From positions 1 through 7,110 of the forward strand of contig CAKSEE010000069.1 of NCBI GenBank assembly GCA_934446455.1: a DNA stretch of 7,110 nt, in the 5' to 3' direction. The notes beneath the pieces are model-generated. The model did no database searches. It was given only the letters and a program-made list of their open reading frames with translations, and had not been told where the DNA came from. Position 1 is the first letter of the stretch, and the number at the start of each line of letters is the position of its first letter. This DNA is from an uncultured Oscillospiraceae bacterium. Its GTDB lineage: Bacteria; Bacillota; Clostridia; Oscillospirales; Ruminococcaceae. The position numbers and the translations under genes were made by a program. Of the stretch, positions 1-6,539 are shown piece by piece.

Positions 1-1534
1 CTGCATTTTGCGCAGAAGAAATTACTGGGTTCAAGCTCCAAACAGCTATTTTGCTGATATATTTACCATCATAATCTTGCATTGTATCCTTATAATATGC
101 TGTAGCAGGTCGTCCATATACATCTTTAATTGTACAATACTGTGAACCTGAATGTTTAACAGCCGACTGCGGAATGGTTGCAAAAATGTTGTTTGTATCT
201 CCGATAATACTTGAACGCAGATTTTTAATATTTACAATCTCTGAATCAAAAATATCATCATTTGCTTTGTAAATATAGTTTTCCACATTTGAATTTGTTT
301 CAGTTTTGCGGCTATTATCCAAATTATTGGATGTTATGAACTTTGCAAACCATGTTTCTTGCGCAGAAACTTTCAGAATTTCCTCATCGTTTTCCAAGAC
401 CGGAGAATTTGCAATTATTTCCTTAAGCAAATCACATTCTTTTAACGAAAACAGTTTTTCAAAATGATACACGCATGATTTTTCTTTAGAAACGAAAGCA
501 AGTTTTATCAACACATTATCTTCTGTAACAGAGTGATTTACGCTAAATACATCATTGCTTTTGCAAATGACAAATTGTAAAACTGTATGACTTGAATTTA
601 TATTTTCTGCATATAATTTATCGTTCACAATAAGTGAACTGGATTTAGCTTGGATAAAATCACAATTTAAACTTACCGTTTCAATATTACTTCCGTCAGT
701 TACACACGCTTCAAATTTATAATCTTTGTCTTTATAAAATTTATAATTGCATATTTTTGCTTCTGATACGGAAAAAAACATTTCAGGTTCAATAGTAAGA
801 TTTAAATTGAAATCCACCATGTCACCACGATAAGTATTTATAGGATTGCATTTTTTACCATATTGCCAAAAAGATACCTGTTCTTTTGAAATACATGACG
901 GCGCAAAAGGCCCCCAAATATCAGGTTTCTCGGTATGAGCGCTCTTAGTTTTAAAAAATTCATCCATTTCGGGTGAAAGTGCCCATATCCTGCATTGCCT
1001 CATTAATTCTACATCCGACTGATAAGCCCTGCTGAATAAACGATCAAAATTATTATAAGAATCTGTATCAACATAAAATCCGGGAATATACCCGCTCGAA
1101 ATAATTTCAGTTGCGAAATTCTTCAAAAATTCATCATTTACACTATTGGCGTTAATATCCGCAAAAACAGGTGTTTTTCTTTCAATTCCTAAATCATCAA
1201 GCAGAGCAACGGCTATTCTCGCGTTATCTTTGGCTGATTTTTCCGTAACAACTGTTAAAATAGGAATGACCTTAGCACCGTTTGATGAAATGTATGACAT
1301 TTCATCATGTGTAATCGCATTTTGACCGTTAATTCTTCGCCCTATGAAATATGGAAATCCCTGGTTTTTCCTAATCCATTCAAACAGCGTTATATTGTTC
1401 TGAAGAAGTTCATTCACAGGCGATTCCGTATCAATACCAAAATATTTGGGTATTGATTTTTCCTTTTCTAAATCTAACGCTACCTCCCTCCATTTATTAT
1501 TTTTTTCTTTGATTTTAAAATTAACACATGACAT
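1..1534 (-). CDS. Glycoside-hydrolase-like (Rv2525c/DUF1906-like) domain protein with unknown C-terminal region, 3' end outside window
   Basis: The frame is open from ATG at 1534 to the left edge, 511 codons with no stop, so the C-terminus is missing. Residues about 30-245 look like the TIM-barrel Rv2525c-like/DUF1906 family: FGIDTE at 32-37, the ITHDE strand-helix junction at 74-78, an internal strand with D126, GFYVDTD at 152-158, FWQY at 222-225 and a closing DMVDFN at 238-243. Proteins of this group resemble lysozyme-type hydrolases, but activity is often unproven. Residues about 250-511 are unfamiliar; they look beta-rich and then hydrophilic. There is no signal peptide or membrane segment, so export by the general route is not supported. 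AGGAG at 1543-1547 sits 8 bases before the ATG and favours this start over an in-frame ATG at 1552. A terminator separates it from the operon upstream. Its base composition is markedly more AT-rich than the operon, which suggests a different origin. The family call is by eye and moderate. Confidence 0.72.
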   Translation of the reverse strand, partial: MSCVNFKIKEKNNKWREVALDLEKEKSIPKYFGIDTESPVNELLQNNITLFEWIRKNQGFPYFIGRRINGQNAITHDEMSYISSNGAKVIPILTVVTEKSAKDNARIAVALLDDLGIERKTPVFADINANSVNDEFLKNFATEIISSGYIPGFYVDTDSYNNFDRLFSRAYQSDVELMRQCRIWALSPEMDEFFKTKSAHTEKPDIWGPFAPSCISKEQVSFWQYGKKCNPINTYRGDMVDFNLNLTIEPEMFFSVSEAKICNYKFYKDKDYKFEACVTDGSNIETVSLNCDFIQAKSSSLIVNDKLYAENINSSHTVLQFVICKSNDVFSVNHSVTEDNVLIKLAFVSKEKSCVYHFEKLFSLKECDLLKEIIANSPVLENDEEILKVSAQETWFAKFITSNNLDNSRKTETNSNVENYIYKANDDIFDSEIVNIKNLRSSIIGDTNNIFATIPQSAVKHSGSQYCTIKDVYGRPATAYYKDTMQDYDGKYISKIAVWSLNPVISSAQNA

Positions 1535-1542
1535 ATTAATTG

Positions 1543-1547
1543 CTCCT
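1543..1547 (-). promoter_or_regulatory. Ribosome binding site of the glycoside-hydrolase-like gene
   Basis: AGGAG on the minus strand, 8 bases before the ATG at 1534. It lies inside the codons that would follow the in-frame upstream ATG at 1552, so 1534 is the better start. Confidence 0.75.
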
Positions 1548-1584
1548 TTCATATTATTTTTTAACTAAAATGTCATTTTTTTCA

Positions 1585-1598
1585 GTCGGCGTCCCGAC
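1585..1598. repeat. Small GC-rich dyad in the leader of the glycoside-hydrolase-like gene
   Basis: GTCGG and CCGAC are perfect 5-base arms around a CGTC loop, in an otherwise AT-rich leader between the likely promoter region and the ribosome binding site. It could be a leader hairpin or a protein site. It has no T-run after it on either strand, so it is not an intrinsic terminator. Confidence 0.35.
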
Positions 1599-1610
1599 AC
1601 TTTGCAATTG

Positions 1611-1640
1611 CTTATACAGTATAAAAAATAACCCTGACAG
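1611..1640 (-). promoter_or_regulatory. Possible promoter of the glycoside-hydrolase-like gene
   Basis: Read on the minus strand, a weak -35-like CTGTCA (1640-1635) is followed after 18 bases by a -10-like TATAAG (1616-1611). A second -10-like TATACT (1623-1618) overlaps the same stretch. The boxes lie partly in the terminator hairpin and in a 13-base palindrome (1612-1624). The gene needs a promoter hereabouts if the terminator upstream is efficient, but the boxes are imperfect and the call is tentative. Confidence 0.25.
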
Positions 1641-1655
1641 CCTGTGTCAGGGTTA
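1622..1655 (-). terminator. Intrinsic terminator of the seven-gene operon
   Basis: A perfect 11-base stem, including AACCCTGACA and TGTCAGGGTT (1630-1639 and 1645-1654), encloses a 5-base loop. Read on the minus strand it is followed at once by a T-rich stretch, TATTTTTTATA. It begins 15 bases beyond the stop of the CYTH gene. On the plus strand the bases after the stem are AGAAAAAAC, so it does not work as a classic terminator in that direction. Confidence 0.9.
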
Positions 1656-1669
1656 GAAAAAACTTTTTC

Positions 1670-2233
1670 TTAATTTTTTACTTTTTCTTCAAAAAACCTC
1701 TGTGATTTGGATTTTGCATGCGATATGCGCGATATCAGCTCCTTTTTATCCTGCAAACGCCCGCATCGGCAAAGAAAATCCGCAATATCGTCAAGACAAA
1801 CAAATGCTTTTTTCTTATATGACTCGGAATACTCTATTTCAAGCTCAAAATCCGTTTTGCCGAGATATGTGTTCTTGTCAAGTACAATCTTACAAAACAC
1901 ATCATCGCACAGCTTCAGCCTTTCGGTGACAAGCTCGCCTTGAAAACGAAGCCCCAGCGTATTAAAAACAGTGGGGTCGAACTCCGCTTTTTCACATATA
2001 TCGGTTTCAATGCTGCATTCCGCGCCATCGGCATTGTGTTTTTTCACCGTAGCCTTATATAGCCCGTTTTTATGCCTTATGCGACAGGTTATGCCCTTTT
2101 CATTCATAGAAAGGTCATCGGTATCAAAATAATAATTTGTTTGATGGTTTACCGCCTTATGCTGACACTTAAACCTTGCCAGCGTGATGTATTCCCCCTC
2201 TGTCAGCATAGCCTTTATTTCACGTTCAATCAT
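1670..2233 (-). CDS. CYTH-domain protein (CyaB/thiamine-triphosphatase-like triphosphate tunnel fold)
   Basis: The 187-residue protein is the size of a stand-alone CYTH domain. It opens with the family's ExExK signature: E3, E5 and K7 in IEREIKAML. Later strands carry expected charged tunnel residues: YYFDT at 34-38, R51 and R53, K60 and K64, the ECSIETD strand at 72-78, and E130/E132/E134 in FELEIEY. CYTH proteins bind triphosphate groups with divalent metal and include class IV adenylate cyclases, thiamine triphosphatases and inorganic triphosphatases; the substrate cannot be read here. It is the last operon gene and its ATG overlaps the end of the ligase gene by 8 bases. The ribosome binding site is weak (GGCGGTGG), so translation is probably coupled. 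In this setting it may hydrolyse or bind a nucleotide or triphosphate made by neighbouring enzymes, which is inference. The fold assignment is confident, the reaction is not. Confidence 0.85.
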   Translation of the reverse strand: MIEREIKAMLTEGEYITLARFKCQHKAVNHQTNYYFDTDDLSMNEKGITCRIRHKNGLYKATVKKHNADGAECSIETDICEKAEFDPTVFNTLGLRFQGELVTERLKLCDDVFCKIVLDKNTYLGKTDFELEIEYSESYKKKAFVCLDDIADFLCRCGRLQDKKELISRISHAKSKSQRFFEEKVKN

Positions 2234-3596
2234 TTTTCCACCGCCTTATTATCTTACCCGAGCCGTTTTTCGGTATTTCCTTTACCAAAGCTATTCTTGC
2301 GGGCATTTGATATGCGGGCAGGCAAGCCTTGCAAAGCTCCCTTACCTCTGCGGGGTCAGAAAATTCCCCCGCCACGGTCAGCACTATCTGCATGCCGAGC
2401 CGGTCATCTCTTTCGCCGCATGCCAACACTTCCCTTACGCGCGTATCGAGCTTCAGCGCGCTTTCTATCTCCTGCGGATAAATATTCATACCGGCTTTAA
2501 TTATAAGGTCGTCGCTCCTGCCCTTTATTTTAAGCAGTCCCGCTTTATTTATAAGCGCGGTATCTCCCGTGCAGAGCCAGCCGTTTTTAAGCACCTCCGC
2601 GGTTTTTTCGGAATTGTTATAATAGCCTGCCATAACATTGTCGCCCTTGACCCACAAAACACCGGTTTCCCCTTTTTGTACTTCATTACCGTTACTGTCG
2701 AGAATTTTAAGTGACACGGATTTTAACGGTAGGCCCACGCAATCGGGATAAGCCTTAAACATTTCGGGCGGCAGGTAAGCTACCCTCGGCGAGCACTCGG
2801 TAAGACCGTATATATGATAAATTTCGGTGGTCGGGAAAGACGCGGATATATGCAGACCTGTTCTGCGGTCCATACATTCGCCGCTTATGCAAATGTGCTT
2901 TAAGGCAAGGTCTTCTTTTTTCAGGCGCGCCATCATACTGAGTAACGTCGGCGTGCCGCAAAAGGCTGTTATACCATACTGCCGCAAAAGCATTAAAACC
3001 GCCATGGGGTTAAAGCCGCCCGAATAAAAGCGTATTTCCGCGCCCTTTATGAGCGCCGTTAAAAACTCGCCCGTAAGCACCGCGCAATGATACAGCGGAC
3101 GCGCAATAAGTATCTTATCCTCCCCCGATATTCCGAAATAAGCCGCTATATCCGATACATTCGCAATTATGTTTTTCTCGGTAAGCATAGCGCCCTTGGG
3201 AGCTCCCGTAGTGCCTGAGGTACACATAATAAGCGCGGGATGAGCCTGCGGCTCGGTATATGCCGCGTTTTTAATGCGCATAATTTGCAGCTCGCCGTTT
3301 TCATCGGTAATTACCGCGTCGGGGCTTACCAAATCCAAAATTTTATTGCAGTGCAGCTCGCCGTACCTGCGGGAGAGCGGCAAAGCGGTAACGCCCGCCG
3401 CAAAGCAGGCAAGAAGCGCCATACCCGCCGCCGCTTCGGATTCGCAAAGAACGGCGCAGCATTTTACTCCTTTAAGCTTTTCGGAAAAATTCTCAGCAAA
3501 AACAATCAGCTCTTCAAATGTGATTTCGGCGCCGTTTTCGCACACCTTTTTATTCGGATTATTTTGCATTTTGCTTTTCAGAAATTCCCATAACAT
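2226..3596 (-). CDS. Adenylate-forming acid ligase (AMP-binding, acyl-CoA synthetase / A-domain family)
   Basis: The 456-residue enzyme has all core motifs of the ANL superfamily. They are the phosphate-binding loop TSGTTGAPKG at 126-135, YGLTE at 263-267, TGD at 343-345, the hinge GRSDD at 359-363 followed by IKAGMNIYPQEIE, and the terminal NGSGK with catalytic K448. It should activate a carboxylic acid as acyl-AMP and pass it to a thiol. The carrier protein two genes upstream is the obvious acceptor, although coenzyme A cannot be excluded. It is shorter than typical 500-550-residue acyl-CoA synthetases but keeps both the N-terminal core and the C-terminal lid. The acid is not predictable by eye. 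The ATG at 3596 lies inside the end of the BtrH-like gene (19-base overlap), with AGGAG 11 bases upstream at 3608-3612. The stop overlaps the CYTH start. Local GC content is the highest in the window. Confidence 0.93.
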   Translation of the reverse strand: MLWEFLKSKMQNNPNKKVCENGAEITFEELIVFAENFSEKLKGVKCCAVLCESEAAAGMALLACFAAGVTALPLSRRYGELHCNKILDLVSPDAVITDENGELQIMRIKNAAYTEPQAHPALIMCTSGTTGAPKGAMLTEKNIIANVSDIAAYFGISGEDKILIARPLYHCAVLTGEFLTALIKGAEIRFYSGGFNPMAVLMLLRQYGITAFCGTPTLLSMMARLKKEDLALKHICISGECMDRRTGLHISASFPTTEIYHIYGLTECSPRVAYLPPEMFKAYPDCVGLPLKSVSLKILDSNGNEVQKGETGVLWVKGDNVMAGYYNNSEKTAEVLKNGWLCTGDTALINKAGLLKIKGRSDDLIIKAGMNIYPQEIESALKLDTRVREVLACGERDDRLGMQIVLTVAGEFSDPAEVRELCKACLPAYQMPARIALVKEIPKNGSGKIIRRWKND

Positions 3597-4597
3597 CTTT
3601 TTTCAAGCTCCTTTTTCATTTTTTCTGTAAGCTCAATTAATATTTCCCGCTCGGTTTTTTCAAGCCTTAAAAGCTTATCCGAAATAATCGGCAGCACCGA
3701 ATCACGGCGTTTCATATGATGAGACGCATATAACATTCGCATTGTATCTGCCTCTTTAACAAGCGGGCGGTATTTTTCGCTGAGCGTGTTATCAAAATGC
3801 AGTGCTTCCTCAACCTTGATTATTCTTTCAAGCATAACCTTTTTATGCTCCCAAATAAGGCGGAAAACACGGCGATCCATTCGTTCATACGGTATTTCCC
3901 CGCGGTACAGTTTCATAACGTATTCGGAAATATAAGTGTGCACCACTGATCCGTATACAACACCTTCACCGTCAAAAGGATATTTACCGAGATCCGAATC
4001 CAAATATCTGTTAAGGTTGTCATAAACCGTTTCCGGTGAAAGCTGTACGCTTTCATTTGTCATCTTAATTGCGCAGAAGGTCCCGAAACGCACCTTTCTT
4101 TGAGCTGCAATTCTCCCCGCGTCAAAAGCACCTTGCGGCGTTTGAAATTTTGTATACCGCCATTCGCTGTCATATGCGTAAACAGAATAGGTTTTATTAT
4201 TCCGATCATATCCGCAAATAAGCCCGTTATGTAAAAAATGGCGTTCATGATACCAGCTTTTGCCCTTTACATAATAATCGTCCACATCCGTAAAATATAC
4301 GTAAAAGCCTTTATCGAGCATATTTCTTATAATCGGATTTATATAGCCTCCGGCAAACCGTGTAGGCATAAACTCTTTTTCAATGCACGGCATATCAGCC
4401 CATGAAGAACGTTCCACGCCGAGCTCGGGTGTTGTGAAGCCCGTCAGGAATTTTCTGTTGCAAAAGAGATTCACAGCATTATTAAGTGTCCATATTTTTC
4501 CTGCGGAATTACCCACGCCAATCGCGGTTGCCGGTCCCTGGTGATGATATGTACTGTACATTGGCTCTGTAAGCGGCAGTTCTATTTTCTTTTTCAT
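3578..4597 (-). CDS. BtrH-like (butirosin biosynthesis H, N-terminal domain) putative acyltransferase
   Basis: The 339-residue protein resembles the BtrH_N family, a cysteine-peptidase-like fold. In butirosin biosynthesis BtrH moves an acyl group from carrier protein BtrI to an aminoglycoside amine. The most telling part is residues 92-143: NMLDKGFYVYF, then DVDDYYVKGKSWYHERHF, then HNGLICGYD with H123 and D131, and SVYAYD ending at D143. The N-terminal YHHQGPATAIG at 17-27 is where relatives usually carry the nucleophilic cysteine. No cysteine is there; the nearest are C46 and C71. The last hundred residues look helical and highly charged. The carrier-protein gene ends one base before this ATG, which suits a carrier-dependent acyl transfer. 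GGAGG at 4606-4610 lies 8 bases before the ATG at 4597; a GTG at 4606 overlaps that site and is unlikely to be used. Family membership is probable; activity is uncertain. Confidence 0.75.
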   Translation of the reverse strand: MKKKIELPLTEPMYSTYHHQGPATAIGVGNSAGKIWTLNNAVNLFCNRKFLTGFTTPELGVERSSWADMPCIEKEFMPTRFAGGYINPIIRNMLDKGFYVYFTDVDDYYVKGKSWYHERHFLHNGLICGYDRNNKTYSVYAYDSEWRYTKFQTPQGAFDAGRIAAQRKVRFGTFCAIKMTNESVQLSPETVYDNLNRYLDSDLGKYPFDGEGVVYGSVVHTYISEYVMKLYRGEIPYERMDRRVFRLIWEHKKVMLERIIKVEEALHFDNTLSEKYRPLVKEADTMRMLYASHHMKRRDSVLPIISDKLLRLEKTEREILIELTEKMKKELEKRCYGNF

Positions 4598-4598
4598 A

Positions 4599-4835
4599 TT
4601 ACTCACCTCCGTATTTTTTAACCATATCTATAACGCTTTGAACGTCGGTCAGCTCAAGCGGATTCATATCCTTTTCATCCAGCTCTATTCCGAACTGTTC
4701 CTCAATTTCAATAAGCAGCGTTACCATTGAAAGGCTGTCAAGCGCCAGATCCTCCTGTAGCCGCGCGCTGTTTTTAATTCTTTTTTCACCGCTCAGCTCG
4801 GATAAAATACCTTTAATCTTTTTTTCCGGTTTCAT
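4599..4835 (-). CDS. Acyl carrier protein
   Basis: The 78-residue acidic helical protein carries the phosphopantetheine attachment motif LALDSLSMVTLL, with S34 as the modified serine. ALDSL is followed by IEIEEQFGIEL, as in typical carrier proteins. After modification by a phosphopantetheinyl transferase, which is not in this window, it would hold an acyl or aminoacyl thioester in the cytoplasm. Its place beside an adenylate-forming ligase and a BtrH-like protein suggests a dedicated carrier rather than the fatty-acid synthesis one, since no fab genes are nearby. The start overlaps the kinase stop by 4 bases (ATGA). The ribosome binding site is weak (AAGGGTG within the kinase gene), so translation is probably coupled. 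Its last codons, GGA GGT GAG, double as the ribosome binding site of the next gene. The identification is confident; the cargo is unknown. Confidence 0.93.
   Translation of the reverse strand: MKPEKKIKGILSELSGEKRIKNSARLQEDLALDSLSMVTLLIEIEEQFGIELDEKDMNPLELTDVQSVIDMVKKYGGE
4606..4610 (-). promoter_or_regulatory. Ribosome binding site deciding the BtrH-like start
   Basis: GGAGG lies within the last codons of the carrier-protein gene, 8 bases before ATG 4597. The longer frame from GTG 4606 would begin inside this site, so 4597 is preferred. Confidence 0.85.
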
Positions 4836-5467
4836 TTTTTCATCACCCTTTCTACCTCTTTTTTTACGGCGTTATAGCAATCCTCCACCGAATTTTCGGT
4901 AGAAATAAGCACGCCGTCGTTGGCCTTGCATATGGAAATATATTCGGTGCGAAGCCTGTACTGCAAATCCATATCTATATATCTGTTTTTTTCCGCAGAG
5001 CGGCTGCGCACTCTTTTAACCGCCGTTTCCACCGGCACATCAAAGAAAAACGCCGCGTCGGGTTTCATGACCGCCCTTGCGATTTCATATATCCAGTTAT
5101 CGTTTTCAAAGCCCCTGGCTCTGAGATTGGCAAGGCAGGAATAAAAATACCTGTCGCTTATTACAATATCGCCCTTATTGAGCCTCGGCTCTATCACCCT
5201 GCTGCCGTGTTGCAATCTGTCGCTTGCGGCAAGAAGAGATAAACTTCTGTAATCATAAGCGTCGTGGTCGGGGCAGTCCATATAGGTTCGGAATATATCC
5301 GATGTACGCACGGCGTTTGTAGGCTGCTTTGTGAGAAAAACGCCGTGCTCCTTTTCCAAATCTGATTTAAGGCGCGTGAGCATAGTCGTTTTTCCGCAGC
5401 CGTCCAGCCCGCAAAAGGTAAACAGAAAGCCCTTTGTGCCGTTCGGTTTCATATTAAGAGTTTTCAA
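4832..5467 (-). CDS. Thymidylate-kinase-like P-loop kinase
   Basis: The 211-residue protein is the length of a bacterial dTMP kinase. It carries the Walker A loop GLDGCGKTT at 20-28, a TKQPT segment at 46-50 where true enzymes have TREP, DRY at 105-107 followed by FYS, and an arginine-rich lid near 152-162 (RVRSRSAEKNR). This supports ATP-dependent phosphoryl transfer to a nucleotide or related acceptor. The altered TREP segment and the location in an operon with a carrier protein and ligase suggest a specialised paralogue rather than the housekeeping tmk. It starts at TTG 5467, inside the end of the nucleotidyltransferase gene (14-base overlap), with GGGAGG 9 bases before it. The in-frame ATG at 5452 has no suitable site. 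It overlaps the carrier-protein start by 4 bases. The family is confident; the substrate is not known. Confidence 0.87.
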   Translation of the reverse strand: MKTLNMKPNGTKGFLFTFCGLDGCGKTTMLTRLKSDLEKEHGVFLTKQPTNAVRTSDIFRTYMDCPDHDAYDYRSLSLLAASDRLQHGSRVIEPRLNKGDIVISDRYFYSCLANLRARGFENDNWIYEIARAVMKPDAAFFFDVPVETAVKRVRSRSAEKNRYIDMDLQYRLRTEYISICKANDGVLISTENSVEDCYNAVKKEVERVMKK

Positions 5468-6539
5468 TGCTTCCCGCCTCCCTTAAAAGCGATTTTCTGT
5501 TTTTGGCAAAAAATCTTTTTACAATATCCTTTTCGGTATAAATATATTTTTTCTTATCCTTGGGGGATATAACGGTATGAATAAATTCCGGGTCGTTTTT
5601 AAGTATTTCCTCGGCTGCCGCCACGGCATAATAATTGTCAAGCTTGAAAAGCCTCAAAGTATTAATTACCGCAAAGGCGCATATTTTTTCCATTCCCAGC
5701 TCTCTCGCCCTTTCAAACAGCCTTTCGGTTTGCTCCCTGTCGGCGTCAGATAGCAAAAGATAAATGTCAGCGTATTTATACGCCGTCATATCCCGCATCA
5801 TTTCAACCCAGGGCAGAGTTGTAGCCTCCTTATACAAATGGCTGCACAAATGAATGAAAAAATCGTCGTGCCGCAGGGTTCTTACCCGAAGGTCATCAAA
5901 TTCTTCGGTAACCGCGTTGTTTATCATTTCGCATACAAGCCCTGTGTCCCCCGGTTTATAATCAAGCGAAAAATTTATATCCACCTCTAAAAACCGCATA
6001 GCGGGAAGCCCCACATCCTTAATGTAAGGAACAGTCTCGCCGCGCGTCATTTTAGATTCTATTATTTCCCGCCTTGAGGCGGATTTAAATTCTCCGTTTC
6101 GTATATTTCCCTGCTTAAACCCGGCGGATGAAAGCCTATTCCCTATTTCGGTAACATCCTCGGGCTTAACAAGCAGGTCAATATCGTTTGAGGTTCTGTA
6201 GCCCTCGGGGTACAGTCTGCAAAGATAGGCGCCTTTAAGCATTGCGTATTTATCGCCGCAATCGGATAATATTTCCCCCAAATACCGCACGCAGGTGAAA
6301 AAATCGCGGTTTTTTTCAATGTTTTGCTCATATGCCGCCTTAAGCGAATTTGCGAATTCACGGTTTACTGCACCTACCAAACCGTGCTTTTTTAAGGTTC
6401 CGTATGCCGCCGCCTGCATACGGTTGAAAAACAAATGTCCCAAAACATTCGGCGTTGCAGCCGAAAGCAGTTTTTTGTCGAATGTATGCTCTTTAAAGCT
6501 GCAAAGACTTTTAAATAATTCTTTTTCCTTTTTTTTCAT
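5454..6539 (-). CDS. NTP_transf_5-type (uncharacterised) nucleotidyltransferase family protein
   Basis: The 361-residue protein has the layout of the Pol-beta-like NTP_transf_5 family. It shows MLKGAYLCRLYPEG at 100-113 with K102-G103, then R115, then NDIDLLV with the metal-binding pair D119 and D121. EVDINF at 185-190 offers a third acid at E185 or D187. FFIHLCSHLYKE at 227-238 and the helical C-terminal half also fit. Such proteins are predicted to transfer a nucleotidyl group to a small molecule or protein, and several occur in biosynthetic or polysaccharide loci; few are characterised. The frame extends upstream to 6602, but AAAGGAGA at 6546-6553 places the start at ATG 6539, so it overlaps the regulator's end by 29 bases. 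Its own end overlaps the kinase start. All catalytic positions appear intact. The family call is good; the substrate is unknown. Confidence 0.85.
   Translation of the reverse strand: MKKKEKELFKSLCSFKEHTFDKKLLSAATPNVLGHLFFNRMQAAAYGTLKKHGLVGAVNREFANSLKAAYEQNIEKNRDFFTCVRYLGEILSDCGDKYAMLKGAYLCRLYPEGYRTSNDIDLLVKPEDVTEIGNRLSSAGFKQGNIRNGEFKSASRREIIESKMTRGETVPYIKDVGLPAMRFLEVDINFSLDYKPGDTGLVCEMINNAVTEEFDDLRVRTLRHDDFFIHLCSHLYKEATTLPWVEMMRDMTAYKYADIYLLLSDADREQTERLFERARELGMEKICAFAVINTLRLFKLDNYYAVAAAEEILKNDPEFIHTVISPKDKKKYIYTEKDIVKRFFAKNRKSLLREAGSIENS
5477..5482 (-). promoter_or_regulatory. Ribosome binding site supporting a TTG start for the kinase
   Basis: GGGAGG on the minus strand is 9 bases from TTG 5467 and 24 bases from the next in-frame ATG at 5452. 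This makes the TTG the likelier start. The site lies inside the upstream coding region. Confidence 0.7.

Noticed and set aside
2072..2714. Plus-strand open frames of 142 and 176 codons opposite the ligase and CYTH genes
   Set aside because: They overlap each other and two well-supported minus-strand genes, have no family motifs, and are shadows of biased codon use.
3240..3630. Plus-strand open frames of about 117 codons opposite the ligase start
   Set aside because: They lie antisense to the ligase N-terminus, show no recognisable domain, and two overlapping frames compete.
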